Source: Tridacna crocea (Eukaryota; Mollusca; Bivalvia; Cardiida; Cardiidae). From it: a stretch of DNA of 64,000 nt. The stretch spans positions 26,873,210 through 26,937,209 of the forward strand of contig OX031073.1 in the NCBI GenBank assembly GCA_943736015.1, in the 5' to 3' direction. The notes beneath the pieces are model-generated. The model did not search any database and had not been told where the DNA came from. It saw only the letters and a list, made by a program, of their open reading frames with translations. The position numbers were made by a program, and so were the translations under genes. Below are positions 1-10,732 of this stretch, piece after piece; position 1 is the first letter of the stretch; each line of letters begins with the position of its first letter.

Positions 1-808
1 AAAGAAATTTGGTAGACAACCAACATAGGAACTTACCTGCAAAACAACAATAAAACCCAATGAATAGTTTGAGAGAGGAAATTTTTCAAAGATTTTACTT
101 TATACCATAAAAAGGAAAACGAGTCTCCCATGAAAGCCATGTTTTTGGGCGGATCATTTTTTTTTAAAGAATTCTGTAAACCTCTATCTAAGGAACATTC
201 CTTTTCTTTCAGCCTGTAACTGTATGAATACAACTTTTTTACCACATGTATTTGAAAGATTTGGGAAGCACAGTGTTAACAAGCAATTAATTGTTTTCCC
301 ACAATGTTTACCAAAACGTTGATACAGGGCGGTTTTTCTTGCCTACATAGAATTCTGCGAATGTATTGACGGCTTGTACACAACATTAACTGCTACCGTA
401 TAACGGGGTTTTTTAACGTGCTGCCAATTTTTACTAATTCTTACGCATGAAAAGGATTCGTAAAAATTCGACGCGTACATAATTACAGCGTAAAACCGTA
501 GTATTCTATCGATATGAAATAAAGGGTTATCAGTATGTAATTTCTGTGCACTAAATACACGCAGTATAAGAATTTATTCACTTGTGTTCTGATTATGTGT
601 GATGTGGCTTCCCTCAATCAGTCAACTCTATTTGGATATTTTAAGCCCCGGCTTCCATGCCCAAACGGAAAACTAACAGAGAATTCAAACCCAAACTATC
701 AACCCAAACTATACGTGAATTGAATATTCAGGTTAAAAATGCTTTGACACCACGTAAACGAGGCACCCTCATGAAACTCGACACGTTGATTATGGCGGTG
801 ATCAGAAT
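1..808. other. no gene recognised
   Basis: AT-rich DNA with short ORFs only. No convincing exon, RNA gene or repeat was recognised. If the guanylate kinase gene continues to the left of the window, this stretch is part of its last long intron. Confidence 0.4.
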
Positions 809-1006
809 TTGACTCGGCATTGTGCCGCTTCAATAATGTCACGAATGGGACTTGTGAAAAGATGTGGCTGTACAACTGCAAAACCCGAGGTTAAAAATTT
901 CAATGAGTTAAAGGAGGGCTTTCTAATCAGGGTGAAAAAAGTAATGACAGATGTTAATGTGCCTCCACAGTTAGTTATCAATTATGACCATACATGTATC
1001 TGTTAA
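809..1006 (+). pseudogene. DDE transposase fragment
   Basis: An open stretch of 65 codons with no good start ends at a stop. Its end reads VPPQLVINYDHT, like the strand carrying the first catalytic Asp in pogo/CENP-B-like DDE transposases, where an Ile-Asn-Trp/Tyr-Asp-X-Thr pattern is typical. The preceding SRMGLVKR and FNELKEGFL stretches fit the helical region upstream of that Asp. Only this piece survives: the second Asp and the third acidic residue are missing and nothing matching continues beyond 1006. It lies antisense to the guanylate kinase gene, beyond its last visible exon. The family assignment comes from recognising the motif, without an alignment. Confidence 0.45.
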
Positions 1007-1256
1007 AACAGTTATTCGCACGGCAAAATAATTACCGCTATTCGCACGGCAAACAAAGAGTGACACTTTTCTTTCAGCCTGTATTTAAAACAAACAATAC
1101 ACTTATAATATTAAATGAAAGAGTGGACAATGCACTGATATTTTCAATGCTGTAATTTTTTAGGCATGTTTAGAATTAGTAAAAAATGAAATCGTAAAAA
1201 TTTAAATCACGTGTTTTTAGCCCAAATCTGTAAATTTTTACAGCAGTTATACGGTA

Positions 1257-1495
1257 TTTACTACCCTGTATCAGACCATTTCCATTTTTCAGCTATATTT
1301 GTTGTCTGTAACTGCTTTCAATTTGGACGAGTGTAAAATTTTGTCATGTGGTAAACAGTATAACATTCAATCTTCGAGTCTGTTGCACATGTCCAGAAAT
1401 TACCAGTATTGATATAGGGTTCAAGTGAAATGTTTTGTCACTCAGAATTCATTGAAATAAGTTCTTCATCAGAGTATTAGACCCTTACAATTTCA
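1257..1495 (+). repeat. direct repeat, copy 1, left of LINE tail
   Basis: About 239 bp running from TTTACTACCCTGTATCAGACC to GACCCTTACAATTTCA. The same sequence recurs at 2668-2914 with scattered substitutions and small indels (roughly 90% identical by eye). The two copies exactly bracket a LINE 3' fragment. The repeat contains half of the common TTAA MITE family (the CTTTCAATTTGG...TGGTAA arm). Confidence 0.85.
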
Positions 1496-2667
1496 ATTTT
1501 GCAAAAAGGTTTTATCTAAAAAAACTGTTCAATGCCGGTATTCACTACATTGGAGATATACTTGATATCAATAGTTGTTTTCTAACTCTGAATCAGTTAA
1601 ACACAAAATACAACATATCTGCAAATTACTTACATTACATGTATATACAGATAAAATGTGCTATTAATGAATACTTTAGAAAATTGTTGATAAAACCTGA
1701 AGACATAACCTTACATCAAAAACCACATCTGCCACCATACCTTCAGATCATTCTCAAAGATTCGCAGGTTTGTAAACTTATCTACCAATGTTTAAATAGA
1801 AGTAAAGATGAGCCCGCCTGCATAAAAACTTGGATAAAAATAAACATTGATATTGACAAAGATAGATGGAAACTGATTTTTTCTTTAATATTTTTAGCAA
1901 CAAGGAACACATACATACAGTGGTTCCAGTTCCATATAAATCATTGTATTCTTGGAACAAACTCTTTTTTGTATAAAATAAAATATATTGATTCTGCGAG
2001 CTGCACCTTTTGTTCCAATGATCAAGAAACAATTGAACATTAATTGTGGAATTGTCCCAAAGTTCAACAATTAGTTACAAATTACTTGAAACATAATTAT
2101 GCCATTTACATGGATCTTAACAGTAAAATGTTATCTTGTTACACAAAAAATTCAAAAAGCGCTAAAAACATCCGTCTGAATCCTTTTAAACTGTATATTT
2201 ATGTCGAACATAAAAAAACACACCCACTCCAGCTGGTGTTGGAAACGTTATATCTTATAAATATAAAGTTTTGAAAAAAAGTTGTTATTGAAACAAGAAA
2301 ACTAGAGGAATTTGAAAGAAACTGGAATAGTTTTGGGTCTTTTCTAAAACAATAATAGGCAATTAACAACTTTATTACTGTTCTATTGTATTTTCAAATG
2401 CTGGGAAGATTCGAACCGTTATTATCAATACTTATTCTTTACATCTTTTCTTCGCCATTCTATATTCTCATTTTTTCTTCACATTCCAGTTTTTTTTTCC
2501 AATTTTTTTTCCTTCACTTTTTTTTTATCACATAAAAATGTTGTTTGTTCCTGGTTAGGTGTATTAATGTCAAATGTCAGAGATTGTCAGGTATGGAGAA
2601 GGATAGATCCCCGACTCTCCTACATCATTAAATGGGGACAATAAACATTAAGAAAGAAAAACTGATG
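1496..2667 (+). mobile_element. Tx1/L1-like LINE, ORF2 C-terminus and 3' end (decayed)
   Basis: One reading frame from about 1501 to 2355 encodes the C-terminal part of an L1-superfamily ORF2 protein, beyond the reverse transcriptase. It has GIHYIGDILD and NQLNTKYNI blocks, a hydrophobic FQFHINHCILGTNSFLYK stretch, then the zinc-binding CTFC...H...C cluster. The cluster is broken by TAA at 2041-2043, between its His and last Cys, and a TGA lies at 2272-2274. The frame resumes after each stop, so both are point mutations. The 3' UTR runs to about 2667. Endonuclease and reverse transcriptase are absent, as in a 5'-truncated insertion. It lies opposite to the guanylate kinase gene. The assignment to L1/Tx1 rather than another LINE clade rests on this C-terminal domain. 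Confidence 0.75.
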
Positions 2668-2914
2668 TTTACTACCCTGTATCAGACCATTTCCATATTT
2701 CAGCCCTATTTGTTGTCTGTAACTGCTTTCAATTTGGTCAAGTGAAAAGTTTTGTCATGTGGTAAACACTAAAACGGTATAACATTTAATCTTTGAGTCA
2801 GCTGCACATGTCTTGAAATTACCGGTATTGATATGGGGTTCAAGCGAAATATTCTGTCACTCAGAATTCAGTGAAATAAGTTCTTCATCAGAGTATTAGA
2901 CCCTTACAATTTCA
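2668..2914 (+). repeat. direct repeat, copy 2, right of LINE tail
   Basis: Second copy of the 1257-1495 sequence, 247 bp, ending at the same TTACAATTTCA. The DNA beyond the two copies is unrelated. It is either an unusually long target duplication or a tandem duplication into which the LINE fragment went. Confidence 0.85.
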
Positions 2915-3317
2915 CTACAAAGAAAAAAGAGCATCCATCCCCTCTCAACTCTCTCACTACAAACTAAAGATATTCAACTTTTTTTCTTCAGAAAACAGCA
3001 GATTTCTACTACCACTGAAGATGGCCTAGGGTACAGTCTAGAATCAGGTTGTATATGGTGTATTCTGATCTTGATCAACATCAAGTGCAAAAGCAGTTTT
3101 CATTAGTAGTAAAAGAGTTAAAGTAAATTCTGAGCAAGGAATTATGTAATACAAGAGGCCTGTGCATCATTGACGTACCTAATTACAAGAAATACATCTG
3201 TATAACACAAAATTCAATAGTTTCACTGCAGACTTTTGTGTCCAATAGTTATATATTTTCTATTTCTTACATCAAAACAAGCAAAAAAAAAAATATCCTT
3301 CATACAAAAGTACTTAC

Positions 3318-3402
3318 AATGAGCAATAGATTCTGGTGCCGAGTCTAATCTTCGTTGTAAACTTTCAGGAGTTTCTGTTTTCCGTCCCTCTAAGCGTTTT
3401 TT
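3318..3402 (-). CDS. GUK1: guanylate kinase, fifth visible coding exon
   Basis: Eighty-five bp with an AG acceptor (TTCTTGCAG) on its upstream side and a GTAAGT donor. It encodes 28 codons plus one base and starts in phase 0 after the exon at 3803-3941. It reads KKRLEGRKTETPESLQRRLD..., the lid region of guanylate kinases in which R-x-T-E-T/S-x-E-S-L...R-L follows the core sheet. It ends within the alpha helix before the usual FDxVIVNxD strand. No later exon was found between 1 and 3317, so roughly the last 40 residues should be encoded to the left of the window. Confidence 0.92.
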
Positions 3403-3802
3403 CTGCAAGAAATGTTGCATGCTTAAGATTCTGTTCCATACTGAAAACAAACTTTGGAAAATATTTTTTATACTAACTACGTTTTCAACATTCGGAGTAA
3501 ATAACTATTACAGATGTAGGACATTCCAGAAGCAACAGCTTTCTCCCTAACAATATGTTTCATTCATTGCAAGAAAACAACTGCCTACATATCAGTTTCA
3601 AAAACAATCTATTTGGCAACTTTATCATAATAGAAAGTCATTTATATCCTAAAACAGACAAACTGAAATGCAGTGACAAGGAAGATCTTGTTGTTGCAGA
3701 GTAAAAAAATTGGTTCTTTTATGTCACTTTTCTTTTCTATTGAAAACATACATGTACCATCAAATGGCACTGCATCAATTGAAAAAGAATTCATAGACTT
3801 AC

Positions 3803-3941
3803 CAACTCTTTCATATTTGGGGGCTGTATGAATATGTAGCGTGCATTCAGATCGGTCTTTTTAATACTTTTCAGACCGTTAATCTCAACATCAAACACAC
3901 AAATTTTACCAGTTGATTGCACATTCTTCACTGCCAACTTA
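3803..3941 (-). CDS. GUK1: guanylate kinase, fourth visible coding exon
   Basis: The exon is 139 bp, with acceptor TTAATTCCAG and donor GTAAGT. One base completes the Ser/Thr codon from the preceding exon, followed by 46 codons ending in phase 0. It encodes SKLAVKNV, then KICVFDVEINGLKSIKK, then ARYIFIQPPNMKEL. This is the central strand of the kinase fold, equivalent to the usual CILDIDxQGVxxIK and YIFIxPPS. The canonical D-x-D reads D-V-E here, a conservative change at a residue near GMP and magnesium. Splice phase and the uninterrupted frame argue that it is functional. Confidence 0.94.
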
Positions 3942-4057
3942 CTGGAATTAAAAGAAAAATTTCCCCTAAAGCTGCTTAATTAAACTTTAGATATCCAGCC
4001 AATAGTGAAAACAATTAGTCTACATCTAAAATTTTTGTTCTGCACAGAAATCTTATA

Positions 4058-4135
4058 GTATTGGACAGGGTAGATCTAAGATCAGACTGCACAATCTGTG
4101 CAGTCTGATCTTAATCTACATTGTCCACAATTTCC
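4058..4135. repeat. family-2 palindromic MITE core (GATCAGACTGCAC)
   Basis: Two arms, GATCAGACTGCACA and TGTGCAGTCTGATC, flanked by GGTAGATCT and AATCTACATTGTCC, form a near-perfect hairpin. Related cores occur at 17.3, 47.0, 49.3, 55.6, 57.4 and 59.85 kb. It lies in a guanylate kinase intron. Confidence 0.75.
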
Positions 4136-4378
4136 TGAAAAGTTAAGCTGAGCAGCCTAAGTGTTCAAATATAAAGGCCCACCAGCCACCAAAAATAGTT
4201 TCAGCGCCAGTTTGCTGAGAAATTTAATTTATACCAATTAAAAGTGTGCACTGTATAAGAAGAAATTTTTGCAACATGGAAGCAGCATTTTCTACTGTTT
4301 TAAAAAGTTTTATTCTTCTGTGCCATTGTTATTTAGTAAAAGGTCTTTTTCAATAGTCAACAAATAGTTTTGAATTAC

Positions 4379-4475
4379 CTTGTTCCATAGCGGTTACCGG
4401 AAAACTCTGTATGTTCAAGGAAACCACCTTCTTCTACAAGTTTTTGGAAATCTTTTTCCTCAACAAAATGGTAAT
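4379..4475 (-). CDS. GUK1: guanylate kinase, third visible coding exon
   Basis: Ninety-seven bp with acceptor TTCGTATAG and donor GTAATT. Two bases complete the Asp codon left open by exon 13714-13755; 31 codons and two bases follow. It encodes YHFVEEKDFQKLV, then FLEHTEFSGNRYGT. This is the GMP-binding lid: the Glu of FLEH and the Ser/Tyr of SGNRYGTS match the substrate-contacting residues of known guanylate kinases. The intron between this exon and the preceding one (4476-13713) is 9.2 kb and contains the I-type LINE. Confidence 0.95.
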
Positions 4476-4749
4476 CTATACGAAAAGAAATATATTTTCC
4501 AATCTTCAAAAAAAAAAAAAAAAAGGCATCAGTTTTGATGGCACATCAATATTTTACAAAAATATTTACTACATGAAATAATTTTGTAATTTATCAAATA
4601 GAAAGTATTTGCATTCAGGTCTTGATGATCTGTATTATCTGGAAAAGAGCTGCATTGTAAAAAAAAAAAAAACACCTAAAGTTAGTGTTCTTTGGGTTAA
4701 CATATTTAGGACGTACTTCCCCACAGGCCTTTGATTTTCTTACATGTAC

Positions 4750-4990
4750 ATGTATTCTGGTAAATGATCAACACTATATATCCAAACAACAAAATTTTAG
4801 ATTGGTCCAAATTGAAAGCACTTGCAGACAACAAAATAAACGTAACTCATAAACAGAAATTTGTTTCCAGCAGGATTTATTGAAATAATGTTTAACCCTC
4901 TGAAATAGAAAAATTGAAAATAAAGGCAAAAATAGACCTATATGAAATACTATTAAAAAGAAAATACGTTTACTTGAATATCTAATCTTG
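4750..4990. repeat. family-1 TTAA MITE, half copy
   Basis: The segment TTTAGATTGGTCCAAATTG with AAAGCACTTGCAGAC matches the left arm of the MITE family defined at 53246-53475. The central palindrome is absent. It is diverged and its ends are unclear. Confidence 0.5.
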
Positions 4991-5282
4991 TTCAATAACC
5001 TATGCACATCCAAAAAGTGGCCGCGTAACTTGTCACCAATGTTTCAGTTTGACATTAATCTTAACCCATGGTGCATGAAGAATATGCTAATTGTGTAGAT
5101 ATAGATCAGACTGAAAATAACATAATGTTTCGTCTTGGATTTAAACTACTGCTATTTACAATAAGCCCTCTAAATGATGTGTACTTCTTACTTCCTCACT
5201 AAGAGAAGATTTCAATTTTATGTTTTGTACTGGTGGAAGTTTAGCTCAATGGACATGTTAATTTTCTCTCGACTCAGTTTTT

Positions 5283-5512
5283 TCAACCATTTATCACATA
5301 AACCCGAGTTTTAACGACCCATAGAAAGCTGTTAAAAAGATCGCGGAAAAAGGAGAAAATGCTTGTAACATCCATTTTCTCCTTTTCTGACAATGTTTTG
5401 TGCTCTTTCAAAAACAAATTTCAATTTTTGAATCATTTCTTTTGTTGTCTACAAATTTTTGAGGTTGGATTGTTCTAAAAATGTTGTCATTTGGTGAAGA
5501 GTTTGATTGGAT
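5283..5512. repeat. family-1 TTAA MITE copy
   Basis: An eroded palindromic core (AAAAAGGAGAAAATGCTTG and CATTTTCTCCTTTTCTG) with both flanking arms, including the right end TTGTCATTTGGTGAAGAGTT. The centre has lost pairing on one side. It lies in a guanylate kinase intron. Confidence 0.65.
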
Positions 5513-6179
5513 TACCACATCTGCACATTAGCACAAAGGGTGTTTTAGTAAACTGTCAATTGATAGGAAGCGTGTTTGATTGCAAAACAATTTGCCGCTC
5601 TAATCAACTTGATCACCCGTTGTCATAAGATAAAGCAAACTACCGTCAATGTTATCAACAATTTTTATAACTGATAACACACAACACATTTTATAAACAT
5701 CAGACAACCCTTTTCCCCCTAACCTGATATTGAAAATTTTCATTAACTTAAACCTCTCTGTTGAATCAGATAGTCTATGAATTTTTTGAAATGTTTGTAA
5801 TTTGTTATTTAATTTGGTATGATGCTGAAATGACTTTACTAGCAAAACGAAAGCAATCAGTATATGTAATTCTATCATTCTGTTGCAGAACGGATTTGTT
5901 GATTTGTTGAATTTTTTTCTTTCGCATTGGAGTTCGAAATTTTGTTTAAACATATAATCTGTAACATTGTCCGTTACCCCGATAATTCTCCCTTTTAATA
6001 CATATCCGTGTGTCAATTCGTTCAAGCATCTTTAAATTACTTACCGCGAAATTATCATCGATAGAAATATACGAATAAAATATTTTTTCCGAAATTTTAT
6101 TGAGAGAAACATTCATGACAGCACGATTTAAGTAGCCTATCTGCTATACTGTTTATGTATTGACTGCGTTTGTTTGTGA

Positions 6180-6601
6180 GTCCTTGGCAACAGTAACTAA
6201 GGTAGTCGATTTATCTTATCACCACAGATCCATGTATATGGCTGGGGAGCCAGCAGAAAACTACATCAGCTCCTTCGTATAATCTGGACAATTTCTCAAG
6301 GAGATTGACTACAAGCGGATTATCTGTTTTCTCGCCCTCAAGTGCTTGCATAACAGATAAAGAATTGGTATATATAATGTATCTCCAATAGCATCTTGTT
6401 CAATATGGTTGAGGCAAAGTCAATCGCTTTTGGCTCCGCAGAGAAAATACACGAATTACTATGTAATCGGAACTGATACAATTCACCGTCAAGGATGGCA
6501 GCTGAAGCAACTTTTTCCCCATCTTTTGAACCATCTGTATAGATTTCTTCACGAGTATAATATTGTTCTTTGACTTCAAGGAATTCAGTTTTGAAAATCA
6601 T
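6180..6601 (-). pseudogene. LINE ORF2 RNase H domain
   Basis: Reads EIYTDGSKDGEKVASAA, then IFSAEPKAID, then VVFCWLPSHI. The first catalytic Asp (YTDGS), the Glu (SAE) and the WxPSH motif of RNase H are recognisable. The last Asp block (usually GNExAD) has eroded past a stop. It continues the frame region downstream of the reverse transcriptase at 7058-8132. Confidence 0.8.
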
Positions 6602-7057
6602 CGGATCTGTAGTAGCTTTCTTATCTGAAGCAAGATTGTAAAGATAAGTTGGACTTTTGGAAGTCCATAAAGGAACTTCAGAAATGTTATGGCTTGCTAC
6701 ATCCTCAAGATCGCAATCAAGGCAATTAATATCCGCTTCACAGCGTAAACCAAAAAGAGGTATAAATTTCTCTCTTTTTAAAAATTCATGCTTGTACAGT
6801 GGTTCAAATACTATTTCATGAGTTGGGTTGTCAGGATTTGATTTTAACTTTAAGTAATATTGTAAGGAGAGTTTCTTCTAGTGTAAATTTAGAGATGGTT
6901 CATTAGCTTCAGCATATAAGCTATTAACGGGAGATGTCCTGAAAGCGCCAAGCGCTAATCGCAAACCTTGGTCGTGGATAGAATCCAACTTGCGAAGGTA
7001 CGATTGTCGGGCTGAGCCATATACGACACAGCCGTTATCTAACTTGGATCAGACAAG

Positions 7058-8132
7058 TCATCTATATAGTTTTAGTAAGACTTTTCTGTCAGCTCCCCAG
7101 TCCATGCTGGAGACAAGTCGTAAAAGATTAAGGGCTTTCTGGCATTTATTACTTAAGTAATTGATGTGGGGAATAAACGACAGTTTAGAGTCAAATAAAA
7201 GACCTAAAAATTTGAATTCAGGAACGACTTCAATTTGTACCCCATCCAAAATAAGCTCAGGATCCAAGTGTAATTTTCTTGATTGGCAGAAATGCATACA
7301 TTTGGTCTTGGTTTTAGAAAATTTGAAACCATTTTCTCTTGACCACTTGCTTAAATCATTTAAGTACTTGCTGTAACTGCCGCTCTATTGTATGCATATG
7401 CTTGGATCTATAGCAAATACAGAAGTCGTCAACATACAAAAAGCATTCCACGCAAGGGCACACAGACTTCACAATATTGTTGATTTTGACACTGAACAGT
7501 GTAACAGAGAGAATGCTTCCCTGGGGAACGCCCATTTCTTGTTCATGAGGGTTTGAGTGAGTATCTCAAACCCGGACTCTGAACTGACGTTCATTAAAAA
7601 AAAAAAGCCGAAATGAAGTAAGCAAGGCGACCTCTTATACCGAAATCATGGAGGTCGCTCATGATTCCATACTTCCATGTGGTATCGTAAGCACTTTCGA
7701 GGTCGAAAAATACAGAAACAACATGTTCCTTTTTTTTATAAAAGATCCGCGAATAAAAGTTTCGAAGCGAACTAAATGGTTGAGAGTGCCTCTTTGTTTG
7801 CGAAAACCGCTTTGAACGGTAGCAATAAGTTCGTTTTTCTCTAGAAACCGAACAAGCCGGTCATTGACCATCCTTTCCATTGTTTTGCAAATACAACTTG
7901 TTAAGGCTATAGGACGATAATTGGTAGGATTTGTCGAGTCTTTACCCGGTTTTGGTATGGGAATTACAATGGCCTCATTCCAGGAATCTGGGAGAATACC
8001 AGTATGCCAGACTTGATTAAATATGCGAAGTAAGCAGTCGAGGGATAGAAATGGTAAATGTTTCAAAAACTGGTAATGGATGTCGTCACATCCAACAGCA
8101 GTGTCATGACCTTTCTTTAATGCATTCGTCAT
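7058..8132 (-). pseudogene. LINE ORF2 reverse transcriptase domain
   Basis: Fingers and palm: WNEAIVIPIPKPGKD, NYRPIALTSCICKTMERMV and QSGFRKQRGT (7659-8132). After frameshifts come FFDLESAYDTTW near 7690 and the catalytic YVDD at 7426-7437. The thumb/connection block FKFLGLLFDSKLSFIPHINYL is at 7058-7297. All are hallmark RT motifs in the right order. At least two frameshifts separate the pieces, and poly-A/T tracts mark some of them. Confidence 0.88.
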
Positions 8133-8331
8133 TTCTTTTATAGTGAAATCTTTATTGTAATATCCATTGTTATTCGACTTAAAATTTAACTTTGTTTTTT
8201 TCTTTAGTATTTTGAAATTTCTGAAATGCTGTCGAATAATTTAAAGAAGAGGATTCCTCTGCAAAGGTGTCAGCTAAGATATCTGCAATGTCTGCATTGG
8301 TGGTGACGACATCATCACCAACATTTAAGTG

Positions 8332-9498
8332 TCAAATATTTAATGAGGAGTTTTTGCCGTTAATTTTCCGGATCATGTCCCATGTCTTTTTGACAGACGA
8401 TCTAGAATTTAATCTGGACACGTACTGTCGCCAAGACGCACGTTTACTTTGCTTGATAGTCCGACGTGCTTTTGCACGAGCAATTTTAAACTTTGAAAGA
8501 TTTTCTTTGGTTGGTCTCAGGTTAAATTGTCTCAGAACAGATTTTCGTTCTGTTATAGCCTTTTTGCAATCATCATTAAACCATGGCTTGTTTGGGTGCT
8601 TTAGATTTGTCGAAGTTCGAGGAATTGACTTTTCAGCAGCCGAATAAATCAAGGAAGTGAAGAGCTCGGCAGGATTTTCACAATCTTCAAAAGCACTGGG
8701 ATGAATTGCCTGCTCGCAACGAATTCTGAATTGTTCCCCATTCGCTTTGTGAAGCTGCCAGCGTTGAGGACGTTGTTGTACTGAAGGCCCTACTTCCGAT
8801 ACTTTTATAGGGAAGTGATCACTTCCATGAAGGTCATCACAAACCTTCCAGTTAAAATCTGGAACAATTCCAGAGCTGCATATTGTTAGATCCAATGATG
8901 ATTAAGAACCAGTAGCAGGATGAAGATAGGTTGAGGACTTATCATTTAGCAGAACAAAGTCGTGCTTCGTGATAAAATCCTCAATGATTTGACCCTTGCC
9001 ATTAGTATCTGAACATCCCCATAATGTATGATGGGAATTAAAATCGCCCATTAAAATGAAAGGCTTCGGCAACTGAGCCACAAGATCATCAAGTTTTCTA
9101 ACATCAATTGGTAAACTAGGTGGAAGATAAATGGAACATAAAGTAATGGTCTTGTTGAGAGTAATGTTTACTGCAACGGCTTGTAAGGTAGTGTTAAGCT
9201 TTACACAATGGTGTGGAACACTGTTTTTCACAATGACAGCAACACCTCCTGAAGCTTTATAGTTATCAGTAAAGTTTTTCAAGTAACAAGAGTGATACTT
9301 CAAAGAAAACTTGTGCGAGTCTTTAAGAAATGTTTCCTGTAAACAAAGCACTACTGGCTGCTGTTCGTTAGGTAAGAGATTTAATTCCTCGACTTTAGCT
9401 TTAACGCTTCGACAATTCCATTGCAGAATATTGTTAGTCATAAGAAAATTGAGAATTAGGATAATACCACAGAGTTTTGGAAGTACGTGTTTGTTCAT
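8332..9498 (-). pseudogene. LINE ORF2 APE-type endonuclease and linker
   Basis: Starts near NILQWNCRSV, then CLQETFLK (catalytic Glu), ILMGDFNSHHTLWG (Asp/Asn pair) and GSDHFPI (terminal His motif). That is a complete endonuclease/exonuclease/phosphatase-fold signature. A single in-frame stop at 8902-8904 interrupts it; the frame continues to 8332 through a basic linker rich in Arg/Lys. A frameshift then separates it from the RT domain. Confidence 0.88.
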
Positions 9499-9914
9499 TT
9501 TTTGTTATTCAGTTTGATGATTCGGCCTTGCCTATTTGTATTTGACTCTGATTGCGAGTCTTCCGCCTCCATGTCTTCATCAAGACATTGGAAGCGGTTA
9601 TGCTGTTGAATTGGGTCATCAGATCCCTTTGGAAAGCGATCTGATGAAATATGTGGAGATTTATTTCTACTTCGGCCAGGGCTGCTTGAAGCCTTTGCCT
9701 GTGCAATATTTGACTTTTTTGTTACAACTTGGCTGAATGCAGTATTCTGGTTGCTTTTGCTGGATGTTGTAGACCTCTCTTGCATATTTTCATTACTTGT
9801 AGATGATTTTTCTATTGTTTGTACACCAGTATCTGTTGTTTGGGTATGAGGATCCCTGCGCTGAACAAGTTTTTGTGTATTTGCTTTTGATGCTGACGCA
9901 TATGAAAGACCCAT
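9495..9914 (-). pseudogene. LINE ORF1 C-terminal part
   Basis: A Ser/Thr/Gln-rich low-complexity tail beginning LSYASASKANTQKL and ending NNKK. Its frame is shifted by one relative to the upstream ORF1 portion (9979-10732). Between the two, the sequence still suggests a KEKEI...SFPEA-like motif seen in I-lineage ORF1 proteins. It overlaps the ORF2 start by 4 bp, a common arrangement in LINEs. Confidence 0.65.
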
Positions 9915-9978
9915 GTTATTTCTAGCTTCTACAATTTCTTCGCTTCAGGAAAAGAGAGACCTTCAGTGTATTTGATGG

Positions 9979-10732
9979 TTACAATTTCTTTTTCTTTCTT
10001 CCATACAGGACATGACCTTGACGTGGCAACTTGCTCTCCTTTTCAATTCTTGAAAGAAATGCCAAATTCACATTTTTCGCTTGGGTGCACCAGGTTTGAA
10101 TTGCCACATTGTCGGCAAATTCTTCACCTTGATTGTATTTGCATTTACTCTCATGGCGCCCGAGTTTGAAACAACAATAGCACAGAAGTGGATTGGGTAT
10201 ATATAGGTCCACTGCAACTTTAAGATATCCTACCTTTAAATATTTAGGCAGGATAGCCGTGTTGAAAGTTAGTACTATTGTGTTGGTAGGTTTCCTGATT
10301 CCATCTCTGAAAATTGTAATTCGTCTAGCAGCCGTAACATTTTGGTTTGAAAGTTTTGACGTAATTTCTTGTTCAGAAATACCTGCAAGGTCTGGGCAGC
10401 GTATGATGCCCTTTGACGTATTCAAGCTACCGTACGGAACACATTTGGCAGGAATGTTAAAGAAGTGCTTAATCTTCAAAAGAGTCCTAGCATGCACAGC
10501 TTTGTCTACTTCAATGAGAAGGCTACCTGATTTTAGCTTTTTCACCGACTTCGGCGATCCAGCAAGTCCGACTAATACCTTTTCGATCACAAAAGGAGAT
10601 AATTTTGAAAGTTGCTGGTCAGGTACAGTTGACTCGATAAGCAAGAAGCGAGGAAAGGCTGTGTTTGTCGATTGAACATTTTCCAGGTCTGCATCTAGCT
10701 GATCACGGTTTCGTTTTTTGTTTTGGCGATCC
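9979..10732 (-). pseudogene. LINE ORF1, RNA-binding gag-like part
   Basis: From the Met at 10732 (MDRQNKKRNRDQLDADLE) it encodes about 250 residues. These have a FPRFLLIES strand, a KSGSLLIEVDKAVHARTLLKI segment typical of RRM-like LINE ORF1 domains, and a degenerate Cys/His knuckle (LLCYCCFKLGRHESKCKY). It ends in a poly-Lys run where a frameshift has occurred. An open frame extends upstream to 10881, but the residues there look like translated leader. Confidence 0.72.

Noticed and set aside
5600-6025. 141-codon minus-strand open frame
   Set aside because: No recognisable domain, no splice context, and composition like the surrounding AT-rich intron. It lies just past the LINE 3' side and could be chance or LINE-derived.
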